Positions 22,496 through 33,616 of a stretch of DNA of 64,000 nucleotides are shown here, piece by piece. The stretch's first letter is position 1, and every line of letters starts with the position of its first letter. A model generated the notes under the pieces. That model had not been told where the DNA came from. It worked only from the letters and a program-made list of their open reading frames with translations, and made no database searches. This DNA comes from Conus ventricosus (Eukaryota > Mollusca > Gastropoda > Neogastropoda > Conidae). Position numbers and translations under genes: made by a program. Location of the stretch: the NCBI GenBank assembly GCA_018398815.1, contig CM031615.1:49450382-49514381 (forward strand), given 5' to 3'.

Positions 22496-23906
22496 TAACG
22501 TCCAGTTCCCTCATCAAAGGTGGCTCTATTTTTCATTTCCGTATGGGCTATTTGGGGATAGTTCTGATGAGTTCCTTCCCATCGACGTCCCACAATAGCC
22601 TGTTGTTACACATCAACCTAATGGGTAAAGCATGCTGAACTTTGCACTGAATGTGCTGTTAGGCAAACTTTAAGCTATGATCAAAACACTGTTCTGATTT
22701 TTTAAAAAGAAAAAGAAAAAAAAAGAAAGAAAGAAAGCATGAAAAAAAAGGAAGAAAATGTAACTTTGATCGTCCAACACAAAAACAAATCTGACATTCC
22801 TTGTTCTAAGCTCTTTGTGTTAAAAATACCATCTCCATCATTTTTTTTTTTTTTTTTTTTTAAATACGCTGTATCCATTAGCTGTGGCCTGAAACTACAT
22901 ATGAAACATGATTACATTCACTAAATAGTAGAAAGAAACTTACGAACATTTTTCTCTTTTAGACAGCAGGCAAAGCAGCTGTTCTCAAAGTTGGCTGAGC
23001 CCACGGTCTTGAAAAGAAAGAAGAAAACATTCTCCTTACTTTCAACCATTTAGTGTGTGCAACAACATTTCATACTTCTTTCAGATTCATGCTAACACAA
23101 ACATTTTTTTTTTTCAATAACAGAGATGATATTTTTTTTCAAATAAAGAAAGGAATGTCAGTCATTTTCTGTTCGGCTGTCAAAATTTCTTTTTTTCATT
23201 CTTTTTTTTTTTTTAACACAATAGCAGCATCATCACAACAGCATTTTGGTATAAGCCAGAAGGCATTTAAAAGCATATGAACAGGAAAGTTTATGTCTGA
23301 CCCTTTCTGCCGATATGTTAGAATAGGCTTTTCATTTGCACCTGGAGGTGTAAAATAAAATTTAAAAAATATACCCATTGGAAAGGGGAAAAAAATCGCT
23401 AAGCGGCATCCCTCACAAAAGAACCAAGAGGCAATGACTTACTGGAAGGTAAGCGGAGTACAGTTTTCAGTTATAAGCATCAGCAACATGCAGGCAGACA
23501 TGCAAATAACGCTACATCCACCACTAGATCATTGTACAAAGTTTGGCACAATCTGAAATGGTATTTTTTTCTGATTTGTTTTCTTCTTAACACTAAATGC
23601 ACGTTTCGTAACTTCATTGGCAACACTAGAAAGACAACTTTGGTAGTTTGGCACAAGAAAAAAAAAAAAGGTAGGTAATGAATTTTCTTTTTAAATACTC
23701 TCCAAACTCTTCTTTCCTTTTCTTTTTTTTGTTTTGTTGCAACCATGTGGCCTTAAACAATCATGGCGATGGGAGGGCACTGCTTACGAGATGATCTTCA
23801 ATCTAATCATTAAAAAAATGCTACAATTCTGGGCTAAGCAATGGAAATAAAACTGAATTAAAAGTAGCAGTACATACACAGACACATACGGACAAACACG
23901 CTACAT

Positions 23907-23953
<47 letters not shown>

Positions 23954-24436
23954 TGTAATCATGCATGCACGCAAAGATACTGGGAGAACATGCTAGTCTC
24001 ACTAACTTTTCAACCATGTTATTGTATTGGTGCTTCTGTTTTGTGTTCGTATTCCAGGATTGTTATGTGGTCTATATTAATCATAATCAGTATTATGAAC
24101 GTAAATTGTTAGCCTGACTCGAACCCCAAAAGAGGAAAATGAAAGCAGAAAACAGGAAAAAAAGCAGATGCCAAACACATGACTAGTAATTTTGAAGACA
24201 ACAGGTCATGAAAACATAGGTTATCTCTCTCTCTCCCGTTTCAAATGTTCATTGCATTGTTAAGGCCTCTGGTTTTCCTCTTTCCCCAAGTTATGAAGGC
24301 CACTTAATAATGCAACACAACAGCTTTACTTGCTGGTGAAAAACAAAATAGGTCTTCTGTCACCTAACTGCTGCCAACAGATAAAAAACAAACAAAAAAC
24401 ATTCAGATGTGATCACTTTACCACACCAACCCTCTA
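22496..24436. other. No gene seen
   Basis: AT-rich DNA with T runs near 22,840, 23,103 and 23,205 and a (CA)n run at 23,911-23,948. No supported coding region. Confidence 0.45.
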
Positions 24437-24484
24437 TGTGGCCCTCTGCGGTCGGCTGGGCTATAAGCAACATTATCTTATCCT
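24437..24484 (+). mobile_element. Solo 3' tail of the RNase H-bearing LINE family
   Basis: The block from TGGCCCTCTGCGGTCGG through GGGCTATAAGCAACATTATC matches the last 50 bases of the complete LINE 3' end at 54,905-54,953, with only one obvious base difference. It is an extremely 5'-truncated insertion, or a SINE that borrows this LINE tail. Confidence 0.8.
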
Positions 24485-24961
24485 ACCCTCTATCTCCCCT
24501 ATCAATACAATCAAGGGACATCAGCAAGACAATGGCTTCCAATCACACAATTTCTTCTCCTGTATACATTACTTTCATTAAGTGATCAATGTTTTTGTTG
24601 TATTTTTTTGTAAGTTTGTTATTTTCTTCTTTCATACTCTCACTTTATAAACTGTCCAAAGTTTAAATAGACTTGAAAAATTGTGACTGAAGTCAGACTG
24701 ATTGCTTGCTCGTCATCTGTACACATTCTCTCCCTTGTAAGTTCTATGCTGCTGATCCTGTGTGTGTGCTGTGCGACTGTACAAGCACATTAATGTTAGC
24801 CTTTTGTGTGAATGTATATATATGTGCATGCAAGAATGTGTTTACACTCTACATACAACTAATGTTGACCTGCACTACAATATTGCAGAGAGATGTAGTA
24901 GTTTTTTAAACTGATACATGTAAACTTATCTCCCTCCGTTCTGTATGTCGTTACACAATGC

Positions 24962-25031
<70 letters not shown>

Positions 25032-26487
25032 ATATAAATGCATATAATGTTCACTATTTGAAAATACGTTCATTACATGGAGACAACTGAGGTGAAATCT
25101 GAATTCATACACAAAAGCATTCTTGACATTATATAAGCCGGAAAGTGAGACAGATTATAGTTATACATACAATAGGTATACCTAAGACAGAAAAAGATGA
25201 AGGATCGTTCCAACTCACATTATTTTTCCTTGTTTTTTTTTGGTTGGAGTGTAGACATACAATAAATAAGGAAGGTGATATACATATACCTTCATATTTA
25301 GTTACAAAATAATGGGAAAATGTGCATGCATTTCAGGTTAGACACTCTTCACACTTATTTCAATCCATACAACTTGTCTTGTTATAAAGGACAAAAACAC
25401 AGAAAGAGAAGAAACTGTCTGAAAACAAATGTAGACCACCAAAACTCTGCTCAATTAAACGCCACTCCAAAATTTAAAAAGGATGAAAAGTGAAAATCTG
25501 TTTTTAAAAAGAAAAAACAAAAACAAAAAGAAAAAAAATAACTGACCAGTCATTCTGAAGGTTTGGCAGTTCGAAGTTGTACCATGGGTATTTGTTGGTA
25601 ATATGCTCTTAATAAGACTCTGCATGTGGTAACATTTACAATGAATTCAAGAGGCTGCAAGAGCTGGAATTAAACTCAAACCTTTTGTAATTCAATAAAA
25701 ACCCCTTTCTTACACAACCTTAAAACTTTCCAAAGCAATGGACTTCAGAGGAAAAGTGAATGCCTGTTCACCTTTCATCCACCTATCCACCCCATTCTTC
25801 CCTTCTACCATTGCTAACCAATAGCCACACTGTAACACCTGTCAACAGAACAGCCTACTTCACATTATTATAATACCAGTCACCTGGCAAGACCTGAGCA
25901 TTTATTAAAAGGTCCGTTTCAAAAAACCTTTTCTTATTTTACACTTCTTATTGTGCATGACAGACAATGATGATAAACATAAGTAGCTTAGCTGTGCACA
26001 TTACAGCAGTCCAGGCATGTGACTTTCATTACAGCCACTCATCCATCACCGCAGACTTCATGAATACGATTTATGTTGCCTTGATCTGGAAGATAGTGAC
26101 CAGAACTGTTCTATGACCTGGATGACTCAGGTGTGGCGAGTCTTCATGTATGATGTACCGAGTCATCACAGTGCAGGTGAATGTCATAGTGGTCAGTTAC
26201 AGAAACTGATATCCACTTAAAAAGATTACTATCCCTAAAAATAAAAAAATAAAAATAAAAACTGAAACAATTTGAGCATTTTCAGTTTGTTTCAAAACAA
26301 ACAGAACCCCAGTTTGTCTAAAAATTTGTCTAAAACTCAAAAACATTCATCTGCCCATCAAGGACACTACAAATTAACAAGAAAAAAAAGAAAGAAAAAG
26401 AAATGACCCAGCAGAACAAGCCCTATTGTATCTTTCAGCAAACATTCACTTTTCAAACTTACCTGTGATGTTACCTTTTCAGCAGAT
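24485..26487. other. No gene seen; downstream of the aminotransferase gene
   Basis: AT-rich sequence with (CA)n at 24,965-25,028 and A-rich stretches. No supported coding region on either strand. Confidence 0.45.
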
Positions 26488-26493
26488 TTTATT
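26488..26493 (-). promoter_or_regulatory. Candidate polyadenylation signal of the aminotransferase gene
   Basis: AATAAA on the minus strand, about 335 bases downstream of the stop codon. A C-rich tract (about 26,572-26,601) and the duplicated exon fragment would lie in the 3' untranslated region. It is the nearest canonical hexamer seen; other AATAAA words occur further on. Confidence 0.35.
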
Positions 26494-26572
26494 GCCAGGG
26501 TTCTGTCTGACTAAACTTCACTCTGTTGGTCATTCCACCCACTCCACACATTTGTTACAACTGCCTTTCCTT

Positions 26573-26603
<31 letters not shown>

Positions 26604-26612
26604 CCCCAAACA

Positions 26613-26776
26613 CCATGCGATTGCTACAACTGCGTTCCTGTCATTATCAAAAAATTCTTTGTACTTCTGTAGAAACTGCTAATGGAAGGCCTCGAAATGA
26701 GCAAGGACAGCCTTCAGCTCCTCGTAAGGTGGTAAACTGGTGGTTCAGAAATGGTATGTTCCAGGCTTCTCCTTAA
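26613..26776 (-). pseudogene. Tandem duplicate of the last part of the aminotransferase terminal exon
   Basis: This segment repeats 26,785-26,948 at an offset of 172 bases. It covers the final 38 codons of the terminal exon and the sequence just past the stop. Differences include CGG to TGA at the codon after the GTYHF motif, which puts an in-frame stop in the copy, and loss of the normal stop (TTC in place of TAA). The copy has no splice acceptor of its own beyond the junction, so it most likely sits in the 3' untranslated region of the real gene. It looks like a local tandem duplication, not a retrocopy. Confidence 0.88.
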
Positions 26777-26826
26777 AACAAGATGCAACTGTTAACAACT
26801 GCATTTCCGCCATTATGATCAAACAA

Positions 26827-27150
26827 TTACTTGTACTTCTGTAGAAACTGCTTATGGAAGGCCTCAAAATTAGCAAGGACGGCCTTCAGCTCCTCGTAAG
26901 GTGGCAAAATGGTGGTCCGGAAGTGGTATGTTCCAGGCTTCTCCTTGAAGCCGCTGCCGGGAACGGTGCAGATGCCGGTGGTTTCCAGAAGGTCGAAGCA
27001 GTAGAAGGCGTCGGGACTCTGCCCGGCCTTCTCCGCTGCCTCTACGGCCTTAGGGGGCAGGTCGATCTTCGGGAAGGCATACATGGCTCCCTGCACTGGC
27101 TGGCATGAGATGCCTTCAATGGAGTTGAACAAGTCGGACACCAGCTTGGC
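26827..27150 (-). CDS. Alanine aminotransferase, exon 3 (C-terminal)
   Basis: This exon encodes 107 residues and the stop. It is joined in phase 0 to exon 2 (acceptor AG at 27,151-27,152, after TACAG). It supplies the small C-terminal domain of the aminotransferase fold. Recognisable family motifs are [28 protein letters not shown], and [12 protein letters not shown], whose arginine (residue 456 of the assembled protein) corresponds to the arginine that binds the substrate alpha-carboxylate in fold-type I aminotransferases. It ends in a lysine-rich QKYK tail, as in animal alanine aminotransferases. Confidence 0.95.
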   Translation of the reverse strand, partial: AKLVSDLFNSIEGISCQPVQGAMYAFPKIDLPPKAVEAAEKAGQSPDAFYCFDLLETTGICTVPGSGFKEKPGTYHFRTTILPPYEELKAVLANFEAFHKQFLQKYK

Positions 27151-27254
27151 CTGTACATAAGCACGAAACATTTAAGATTTTTTTTCCTTTGTAATACAAT
27201 GATTATACATGTATGGCACAACTTTGAACAGCAAAATACAGACAAACTGAACCT

Positions 27255-27615
27255 GATTTCTGGCACCTGCAAAGTTCAGTTTGCACAACTTCGGGGAGTA
27301 AAATACTAATTACTCAAGCTGATTTCAGGCACCTGCAAAGTTTAGTTAGCACAACATCGGGGAGTAAAATACTAATTACTCAAGCTGATTTCAGGCACCT
27401 GCAAAGTTTAGTTAGCACAACTTTGGAGAGTAAAAATACTACCAAACTCAAGCTGATTTCAGGCACCTGTAAAGTTTAGTTAGCACAACTTTGGAGAGTA
27501 AAAATACTACCAAACTCAAGCTGATTTCAGGCACCTGTAAAGTTTAGTTAGCACAACTTTGGAGAGTAAAAATACTACCAAACTCAAGCTGAGTTCATGC
27601 ACCTGCAAAGCTCAG
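27255..27615. repeat. About 67-bp tandem repeat in aminotransferase intron 2
   Basis: Six tandem units of about 66-68 bp. Each contains a GGCACCTGCAAAGTTTAG-like block followed by TAGCACAACTTTGG-like and GAGTAAAA-TACTA-like words. Units diverge by a few bases. Confidence 0.9.
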
Positions 27616-27989
27616 TTCACACAAAATGTTCACTGGGTAGTGCCAAGCTCCACTAGTTTCTCACTTTCCATGACCAAAATAAAAGTATCTGCTGAACACC
27701 AATAGGTCACAGTTTGTGGGTCAAGGCACACGACCTTTTGCCTTTCTTCACAAACAGGTATGTCACCTCGTACATGGAAGTTATCCCATCATGCCACCCT
27801 GTGCAAGACATCATACATGTATGAAACATGGTGCTGCACTGGTGGGCTTTAAATCTAGAGACAAACAGTATAAAGCAAAAAAAAAATTAAATGCATCAAC
27901 ATGAAGGATTGGAATAGATATATATTGCCTCTACCCTACTGCATATGCCAGAGGACAATGCCATGGAGACCCCTCAGACTACCAAAGCA

Positions 27990-28175
27990 TCAATCATTCA
28001 ATGCCCATCTTGCACCAAATTTTAGAGGGTAAGTACATTGCTCGTTCTTGGTTTTCACTGTCCTGAATGCTGTTTTATACTTTATCTTGCCTGAAGAAGA
28101 TCTAAGAGGTTGAAACGCATCATCTTTTGTCTTGTAATTTGTTTGTCCATGGATGCTAAGCGGCGGAGTTACTTA
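27990..28175 (-). repeat. Half-copy of palindromic repeat family P (right arm and spacer)
   Basis: CATCTTGCACCAAATTT-like spacer sequence is followed by CTGAAGAAGATCTAAGAGG, TTGAAACGCATCATC and TTTTGTCTTGTAATTTG. This is the same order as the spacer and right arm of the full copy at 30,932-31,167. It lies in aminotransferase intron 2. Confidence 0.7.
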
Positions 28176-28574
28176 AAATTTCTTTTAACATTTGTACTAA
28201 AGCATACGTCACGACTTCTCTGACCAATCACGAGATGTTATGAAAAAAAATAGCAAAAAATGGCTAAGACAATCCCCCAATGGTTCAAATGCTACTTCAG
28301 CCCTTACTTACAGGTCTCTGTCAACATTGGCAATAATTTGTCTGCTTGACGGGATATATGAAATCTGTGACAAATAGTACAAATGAACATTTGTTGAATC
28401 ATTTCTGATCAAGACATAAGCATTAAAATGTCATTTCACTTGTAATCGAAGATAAAGGAAGTAATCAGCCAAATTTTGGCATTGCATAACTTCTCTTGAA
28501 TGCGACATGACAGATTAGTGTAATTGAACAAGTTGGCTGCTCAATGCGAGTCAAATTAGAAAAAAAAATTTTTA

Positions 28575-28745
28575 TAAGATTCCACCAAAAAACGTAGACA
28601 AACGAATTACAAGACCAAACATGATGCGTTCTGACCTCTTTGGTCTTCTTCGGGCAAGATACACAACACTCAGGACAATGAAAATGAACAAGCCACATTT
28701 TCATTCAACACCCATTTTGTGCCAAATTGGATCAAGATAAGTGAT
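28575..28745 (+). repeat. Half-copy of palindromic repeat family P (left arm)
   Basis: GACAAACGAATTACAAG, a GACCTCTTTGGTCTTC block and CAATGAAAATGAACAAG match the other copies, continuing into a CATTTTGTGCCAAATT spacer word before a (GT)n run begins. It lies in aminotransferase intron 2, about 400 bp from the oppositely oriented half-copy at 27,990-28,175. Confidence 0.7.
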
Positions 28746-28779
28746 TGTATCTGTGTGTTTTTGTGTGTCCCCTTCTGTG

Positions 28780-28824
28780 CGCGCGCGCGCGCGGTGTGTG
28801 TGTATGTGTGTGTGTGTGGCTCTG

Positions 28825-28901
<77 letters not shown>

Positions 28902-28994
28902 TGCGTGTGTGTGTGTGTGTGCGTAATGTCCACACCCACCAGAGGTGATATGTACTTCTAGTGCATACACATGCACACAGACAAACGTACAATG

Positions 28995-29050
<56 letters not shown>
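28780..29050. repeat. (GC)n-(GT)n and (CA)n microsatellites in intron 2
   Basis: A GCGCGCGCGCGC block at about 28,781-28,793 leads into (GT)n and GCGTGCGTGC repeats to 28,922. After a short unique spacer, (CA)n runs from 28,996 to 29,050. Intronic; no coding content. Confidence 0.92.
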
Positions 29051-29052
<2 letters not shown>

Positions 29053-29711
29053 CTGCGTTTATAAAAGCTACACATTACAAGCCAACCACACATACACAAG
29101 CATGCATGTGCACAGTATACACACCCACTCGTGTGTACACAATGTCCATGTAATTTATCTCCCCAAACAATAATTTTGCTTCAGTGTTATTTAACATTGC
29201 CGTTTCTCTAACACACACACACAGTCACAAAGTTTCAACTCTCTCTCTCTCTCTCCCTCTCTCTGTGTCCCTCTCCCTCATTTGCAAAAAAGAAAAAGCA
29301 AAAAAAGAACAAAGAAAGGAAAGAAAAAGAAAAAAAGAGAAACATACTATAAAAAAAAAAAAAACCACCATAAAAATGTATGCACCCAGAGAGCAAAAAA
29401 TTCTGATGGCATCTTCTGCCAGTCAAGGGGCATAAAAACAGAAATTTCTATTTTACTTGCAAGGAAAAATGACTGAGGATAATTCAAAAAGTCTTCTTTT
29501 TTGTTTTTAACAACTAGCCCTCAATGACATTGACAACATATGTATCTTGAATGCACTGAAGATAAAATAGATTTCAAATAGAAAGCAGCTGCATTTGAAA
29601 CCACGCTGTTCAGACCTGGTCTTTGTTCTCATCTCTGTTTCTTAATTTTATGTCCAGCTTTGAATTTTCTGTGAAATGCCTTGCGACTGTTAAGAATAGC
29701 CATCAGACTTG

Positions 29712-30010
29712 TGGCCCATTTTCTTGTACAGATTTTGGTAATGTCTAACAGTCACTGCTTTGGCCCGTTTGGTTGCTAGGAATAAAAGCATTGAAGATCA
29801 GATCGACAGTGTCTGAATTTGATTTCCCATGCAAGGACGTTTCTCAATATCAGTTAAAGTAAGCTTGCAGCCCATTTTCTTGTGCAGATTTTGATAACGG
29901 TCACTGCTTTGGTCCATTTGGTTGCTAGGAATAAAAGCTTTTGAAGATCAGATTGACAGTGTCTGGATTTGATTTCTCATGCAAGGATGTTTCTCAATAT
30001 CAGTTAATCA
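29712..30010. repeat. About 150-bp direct duplication in intron 2
   Basis: Two successive units share GCCCATTTTCTTGT, CAGTCACTGCTTTGG, TTGGTTGCTAGGAATAAAAG and CAAGGA-GTTTCTCAATATCAG-type blocks. The second unit has a short internal deletion and is followed by small GTTAATCAAT repeats. Confidence 0.85.
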
Positions 30011-30132
30011 ATGCCAGTTAATCAATATCAGTTAATCAAAAATTATGGGTCTGCTAAATTCCCCTTCAAATGGGCTAATGATCTCCCTGAATAGAAGACT
30101 GAGTCTGAGTTTCTGAATCTCTTTCTCTTGCC

Positions 30133-30154
30133 GTGTGTGTGTGTGTGTGTGTGT

Positions 30155-30202
<48 letters not shown>

Positions 30203-30258
30203 TGTGTGTATGTGTGTGTGTGTGTATGTGTGTGTGTGTATGTGTGTGTCTGTGTGTG
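30133..30258. repeat. (GT)n microsatellite in intron 2
   Basis: GT dinucleotides with GGTGT and regularly spaced GTATGT interruptions. Confidence 0.93.
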
Positions 30259-30606
30259 CACATGCTGTTTATATGTGCATGCATCAGCACAGGAGTCAGC
30301 ATTACTTAAGTTCTGTGTGCTCTAGCATTCCTGCATATAAAAATATTATGCTTTTCATCGCTGATTACTGTGCCATCATCTGCTCAGACTGTCACACACT
30401 CTCGGTTAATTCCATCAGTTTCTTTTTTATCTAAAGGCGTGGCATATGTTGGCAGTTAGGGATGTGCTACTGGAAAACACACACACAAAAATGACAGCAG
30501 TTATCAACAGCAGCCAATACTGAAGGGAAGAAACGACTCGTAAAATCTGCAGCGCAATCACTATCAATGCAATCATTTTCAAAGCGTCAGAACAAAGTAC
30601 CCATAC

Positions 30607-30768
30607 CTTTTTCTTGAGTTGGTCCAGTACATCCTCTTTCTCCTTGCAGAACTGCCCAAAGGAGGGTTCCCCTTCCTGCGGGGGGTTGACGATGATGTCC
30701 ATGACTGCCTGCCCAGCCACAGGAGGGCAGAGCTTGGCCGAGATGCTCTTGTGATACATGGCCTTCAC
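30607..30768 (-). CDS. Alanine aminotransferase, exon 2
   Basis: A 162-base exon encoding 54 residues in phase 0 at both ends. The acceptor AG is at 30,769-30,770 and the donor GT at 30,605-30,606 (AAAAAG/GTATGG). Family motifs are AKLCPPVAGQAVMDIIVNPP and a QEGEPSFGQF block, followed by an acidic and lysine-rich stretch (KEKEDVLDQLKKK). It connects LDPE of exon 1 directly to AKLVSDLF of exon 3 with no gap against the family pattern. Intron 2 is 3,456 bp and intron 1 is 1,876 bp. Confidence 0.95.
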
Positions 30769-30931
30769 CTGGTGTGAAACATTAACATGGCATAAAACAC
30801 AGCACATGATAACAGGTCTAGTCAATGAACTTCCTACAGCTTGTTAAGCTTCTTGCTTAGTTTTAAAAACAAAAAACACATAAACAATAAAACTATACAT
30901 ATGTCAAACCTTAATAAGTTTATGTAATGAG

Positions 30932-31167
30932 TCCGCCAAACACGAACAAACGAATCACAAGACAAAACACAACGTGTTTCGACCTCTTAGGTCTTCTTCA
31001 GGCAAGATTAGATTCAACGCCCATCTTGCGCTGAATTTGACAAGATAAATGATGGCTCATTCTTTCTTTTCGTTGTCCTGGGTGTTGTTTTTCTTTCCTG
31101 AAGACGACCTAAGAGGTTGAAACGCGTCATGTTTTGTCTTGTGATTCGCTTGTTCAGGTTTGGCGGA
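30932..31167. repeat. Full palindromic element, family P (MITE-like)
   Basis: Two 71-base arms (30,932-31,002 and 31,097-31,167) are inverted copies matching at about 63 of 71 positions around a 94-base spacer. The arms begin TCCGCCAAAC and end CTTCAGG. Each arm also holds a short self-complementary hairpin (GACCTCTTAGGTC on the left; GACCT-AAG-AGGTT on the right). On the right arm the order CTGAAGA, hairpin, GAAAC recalls the core of a hammerhead ribozyme, but stems I and III were not found. No clear target duplication. It lies in aminotransferase intron 1. Confidence 0.78.
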
Positions 31168-31277
31168 TTTACTGTACATCCAAACTTTTTTAGATTTGTA
31201 TTGATTCCCACCTGCAGTCACCTCACTTTGCTTCTAATGCTAAATGCCAGAAAAATACTTTTGTTACGTCATCTTTG

Positions 31278-31334
<57 letters not shown>

Positions 31335-31455
31335 CAAACACCCCAAAACAACAACAAATCAAAAGCAGACAGACAGACAAAACAAACTGTGAGACAACCA
31401 ACACTCTTTTCTCTGCCAATCCTAAAACTTAATTTCCTATGGTAATGGGTGGTTT

Positions 31456-31528
<73 letters not shown>

Positions 31529-31616
31529 TTGTGCGCAACTTCTGCACGTGTGTGTGTGTGTGTGGTGTGTGTGGGGTGTGTACATGTGTGTGCATGCATA
31601 ATTTGTGTGTCGTTCT

Positions 31617-31655
<39 letters not shown>

Positions 31656-32436
31656 GTGTGTGTATACTGTGTGTGTGTGATAGTGGGAAGAATTAATATG
31701 AGAACCAATTGTTTGCAATCTGATCTCTGTGTAGTCATCAAACCCCGAAAGCGGAGGGAATAGGGAGCAAGGGTATGGGTAGCTTTCCTCCATTCAACCT
31801 ATGAAAAATGTGCTTTTGCCATAAGATTATGCAAGACAGTAGGCTGCTACAGTGCTAGCACACACATACAAACTGGATGATTTTGTCTACAGTCTTCCCA
31901 GTGCTAGCACACACATACAAACTGGATGATTTTGACTAAGGTCTTGGGAAATAAATCATCAATACTTTCAAGTGAATTATGAAATTATGTGCATTATCCA
32001 TGGAATGTCACTTGTCAGCAGCTATCATGGTGTCACTATCACTTAAAGTGGTTAACAAAAAATAAACAAACAAACAAACAAAAAAACAGCCAACCAAAAG
32101 AAAACAAAGGTGAGAAGTTTAAGCCTGACTAATGACGCTATTTCCTTCTTTTTTTTCTTTTTGCCATATTACCTTAACAAGATGGGGGTACTTTTTGTTG
32201 GATTTTTTTTTTTTTGCCTCAGTAAAAAATTGATTTAACTGACTCTACCCGACTCTAAATACAGAGTTGAGAAACACAGACTAGTATTTGTTTTAGTACT
32301 AGTAATAGATCTATGAAAATGGTGAGAAATGTATATTATACAAAGAAATTCCCATGCTCATGTTCTTAAAAATTCTACACTTTATTTCAGCAAACAAGCA
32401 TGCATGTAAACACAAATGTATAGTTAAACCTCTCTG

Positions 32437-32484
<48 letters not shown>

Positions 32485-32644
32485 TATGTACATGCACACT
32501 ATAAGGAGGAAGGATGCATGGTGAGCTGGATGATTTTTTTCCAGCTCATTCCCTTGTATATTTCTCCAAATCACAAAAAGACAACCTAAAAAGAGAAGGA
32601 AAAAGAATTCAATTTTTTCCATGAAAGCACACCCACGGCTTTAC
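31168..32644. other. Remainder of aminotransferase intron 1
   Basis: Non-coding intron sequence. It holds (CA)n at 31,279-31,332, (GT)n blocks at 31,460-31,675, a duplicated block containing GTGCTAGCACACACATAC near 31,853 and 31,901, and (CT)n/(CA)n at 32,445-32,485. Confidence 0.8.
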
Positions 32645-33616
32645 CTCTGGGTCCAGATTGATGACCTCAGCATAACCTCCCCGATAGCCACATTCACCCA
32701 TGAATCCCTTGGAGGCTGACATGAAGGAGGCCAACTCCATCGTGTTGTAGGGAGGCCCCATTTCCATCATCACCTTCTTGAAGGAGAAAAAGTGGCATCC
32801 TTCTCCATAGATGTTGTGCTGGTACACTTCATCGGCCATGATGAAGAGACGGTGTCTGTGGGCAAACTTGATGATGCTTTGGATGTTTTCCTCGGTCAGC
32901 ACCTGGCCTGTTGGGTTCCCTGGGTTAATGACACAAATGGCTCTGGGCTTGCAGAGTGGCGCCGCTTCCTTCAAAGCCCTCTCCAGCTCCGATTCCTCCA
33001 GTGACCAATTCTTCTCTTCATTGAGATAGTAGCAGATGGCGTGAGCATTGAATTCTGATAAAGCGGCTGAGTAGAGTGGGTACTGGGGGACTGGTATCAT
33101 GATACCTGCTTTCCCTGTCCCTGTCTCGCCTGTCAGTAGCAGTGTGAGGATGGACTTGATACCGTCACTTGCACCCGTGCTCATCACAATATCACCTGGG
33201 TTGCATGGGTGTCCATCTCGCTTTTTGATGTATTTAGCAATATCTTCTCGAATTACTTGCAGACCCGCACTATCTGTGTAGGAACCAATCGATCCTCCTC
33301 TGCATCCTTCCAGGATGCGCTTGGCTCTGTCCTTTGCGTCACTGGGGAAATCAGGCTTGTCCATCAACACCTCTGGGTACGTGACGAGCGCCAGCACTTG
33401 CCGAATGAAGGTGATGGGTTTCTGCCCTGTGGCGTGACAGTCACCGATGTTCGCTTTCACGACCCGGTCGAAACTCTTTGCCCCTTTTTGCTTTAGTTCG
33501 TTTTCAATGGCACTAGCTCTTGCTACAATAGGCCCTCGAACTGCATATTGCATGACTTTCACGCACGGATTAAGGTTGTCCAGAGTCAAAACTTTGCTTG
33601 AGTTGGTTTTTGCCAT
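32645..33616 (-). CDS. GPT: Alanine aminotransferase (glutamate-pyruvate transaminase), exon 1
   Basis: Pyridoxal-phosphate enzyme that interconverts alanine plus 2-oxoglutarate with pyruvate plus glutamate. This exon encodes residues 1-324 of a 485-residue protein, close to the roughly 490-500 of animal relatives. The start ATG at 33,614-33,616 has a strong context (ACG before, G after), and an in-frame TAG lies 58 bases upstream with no other ATG between. Cofactor motifs are complete: STGAS at 146-150, NPGNPTG at 231-237, ADEVY at 261-265, and SASKGFMGECGYRGG, whose lysine 303 should form the Schiff base. No mitochondrial presequence is apparent, so a cytosolic form is inferred. The donor GT is at 32,643-32,644 (GAG/GTAAAG). 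Coding two thirds of the protein in one exon is unusual beside vertebrate genes, which have many exons here. Confidence 0.97.

Noticed and set aside
22198..22593. 131-codon minus-strand ORF upstream of the transposon ORF
   Set aside because: It crosses the terminal inverted repeat and has no domain; probably non-coding end sequence.
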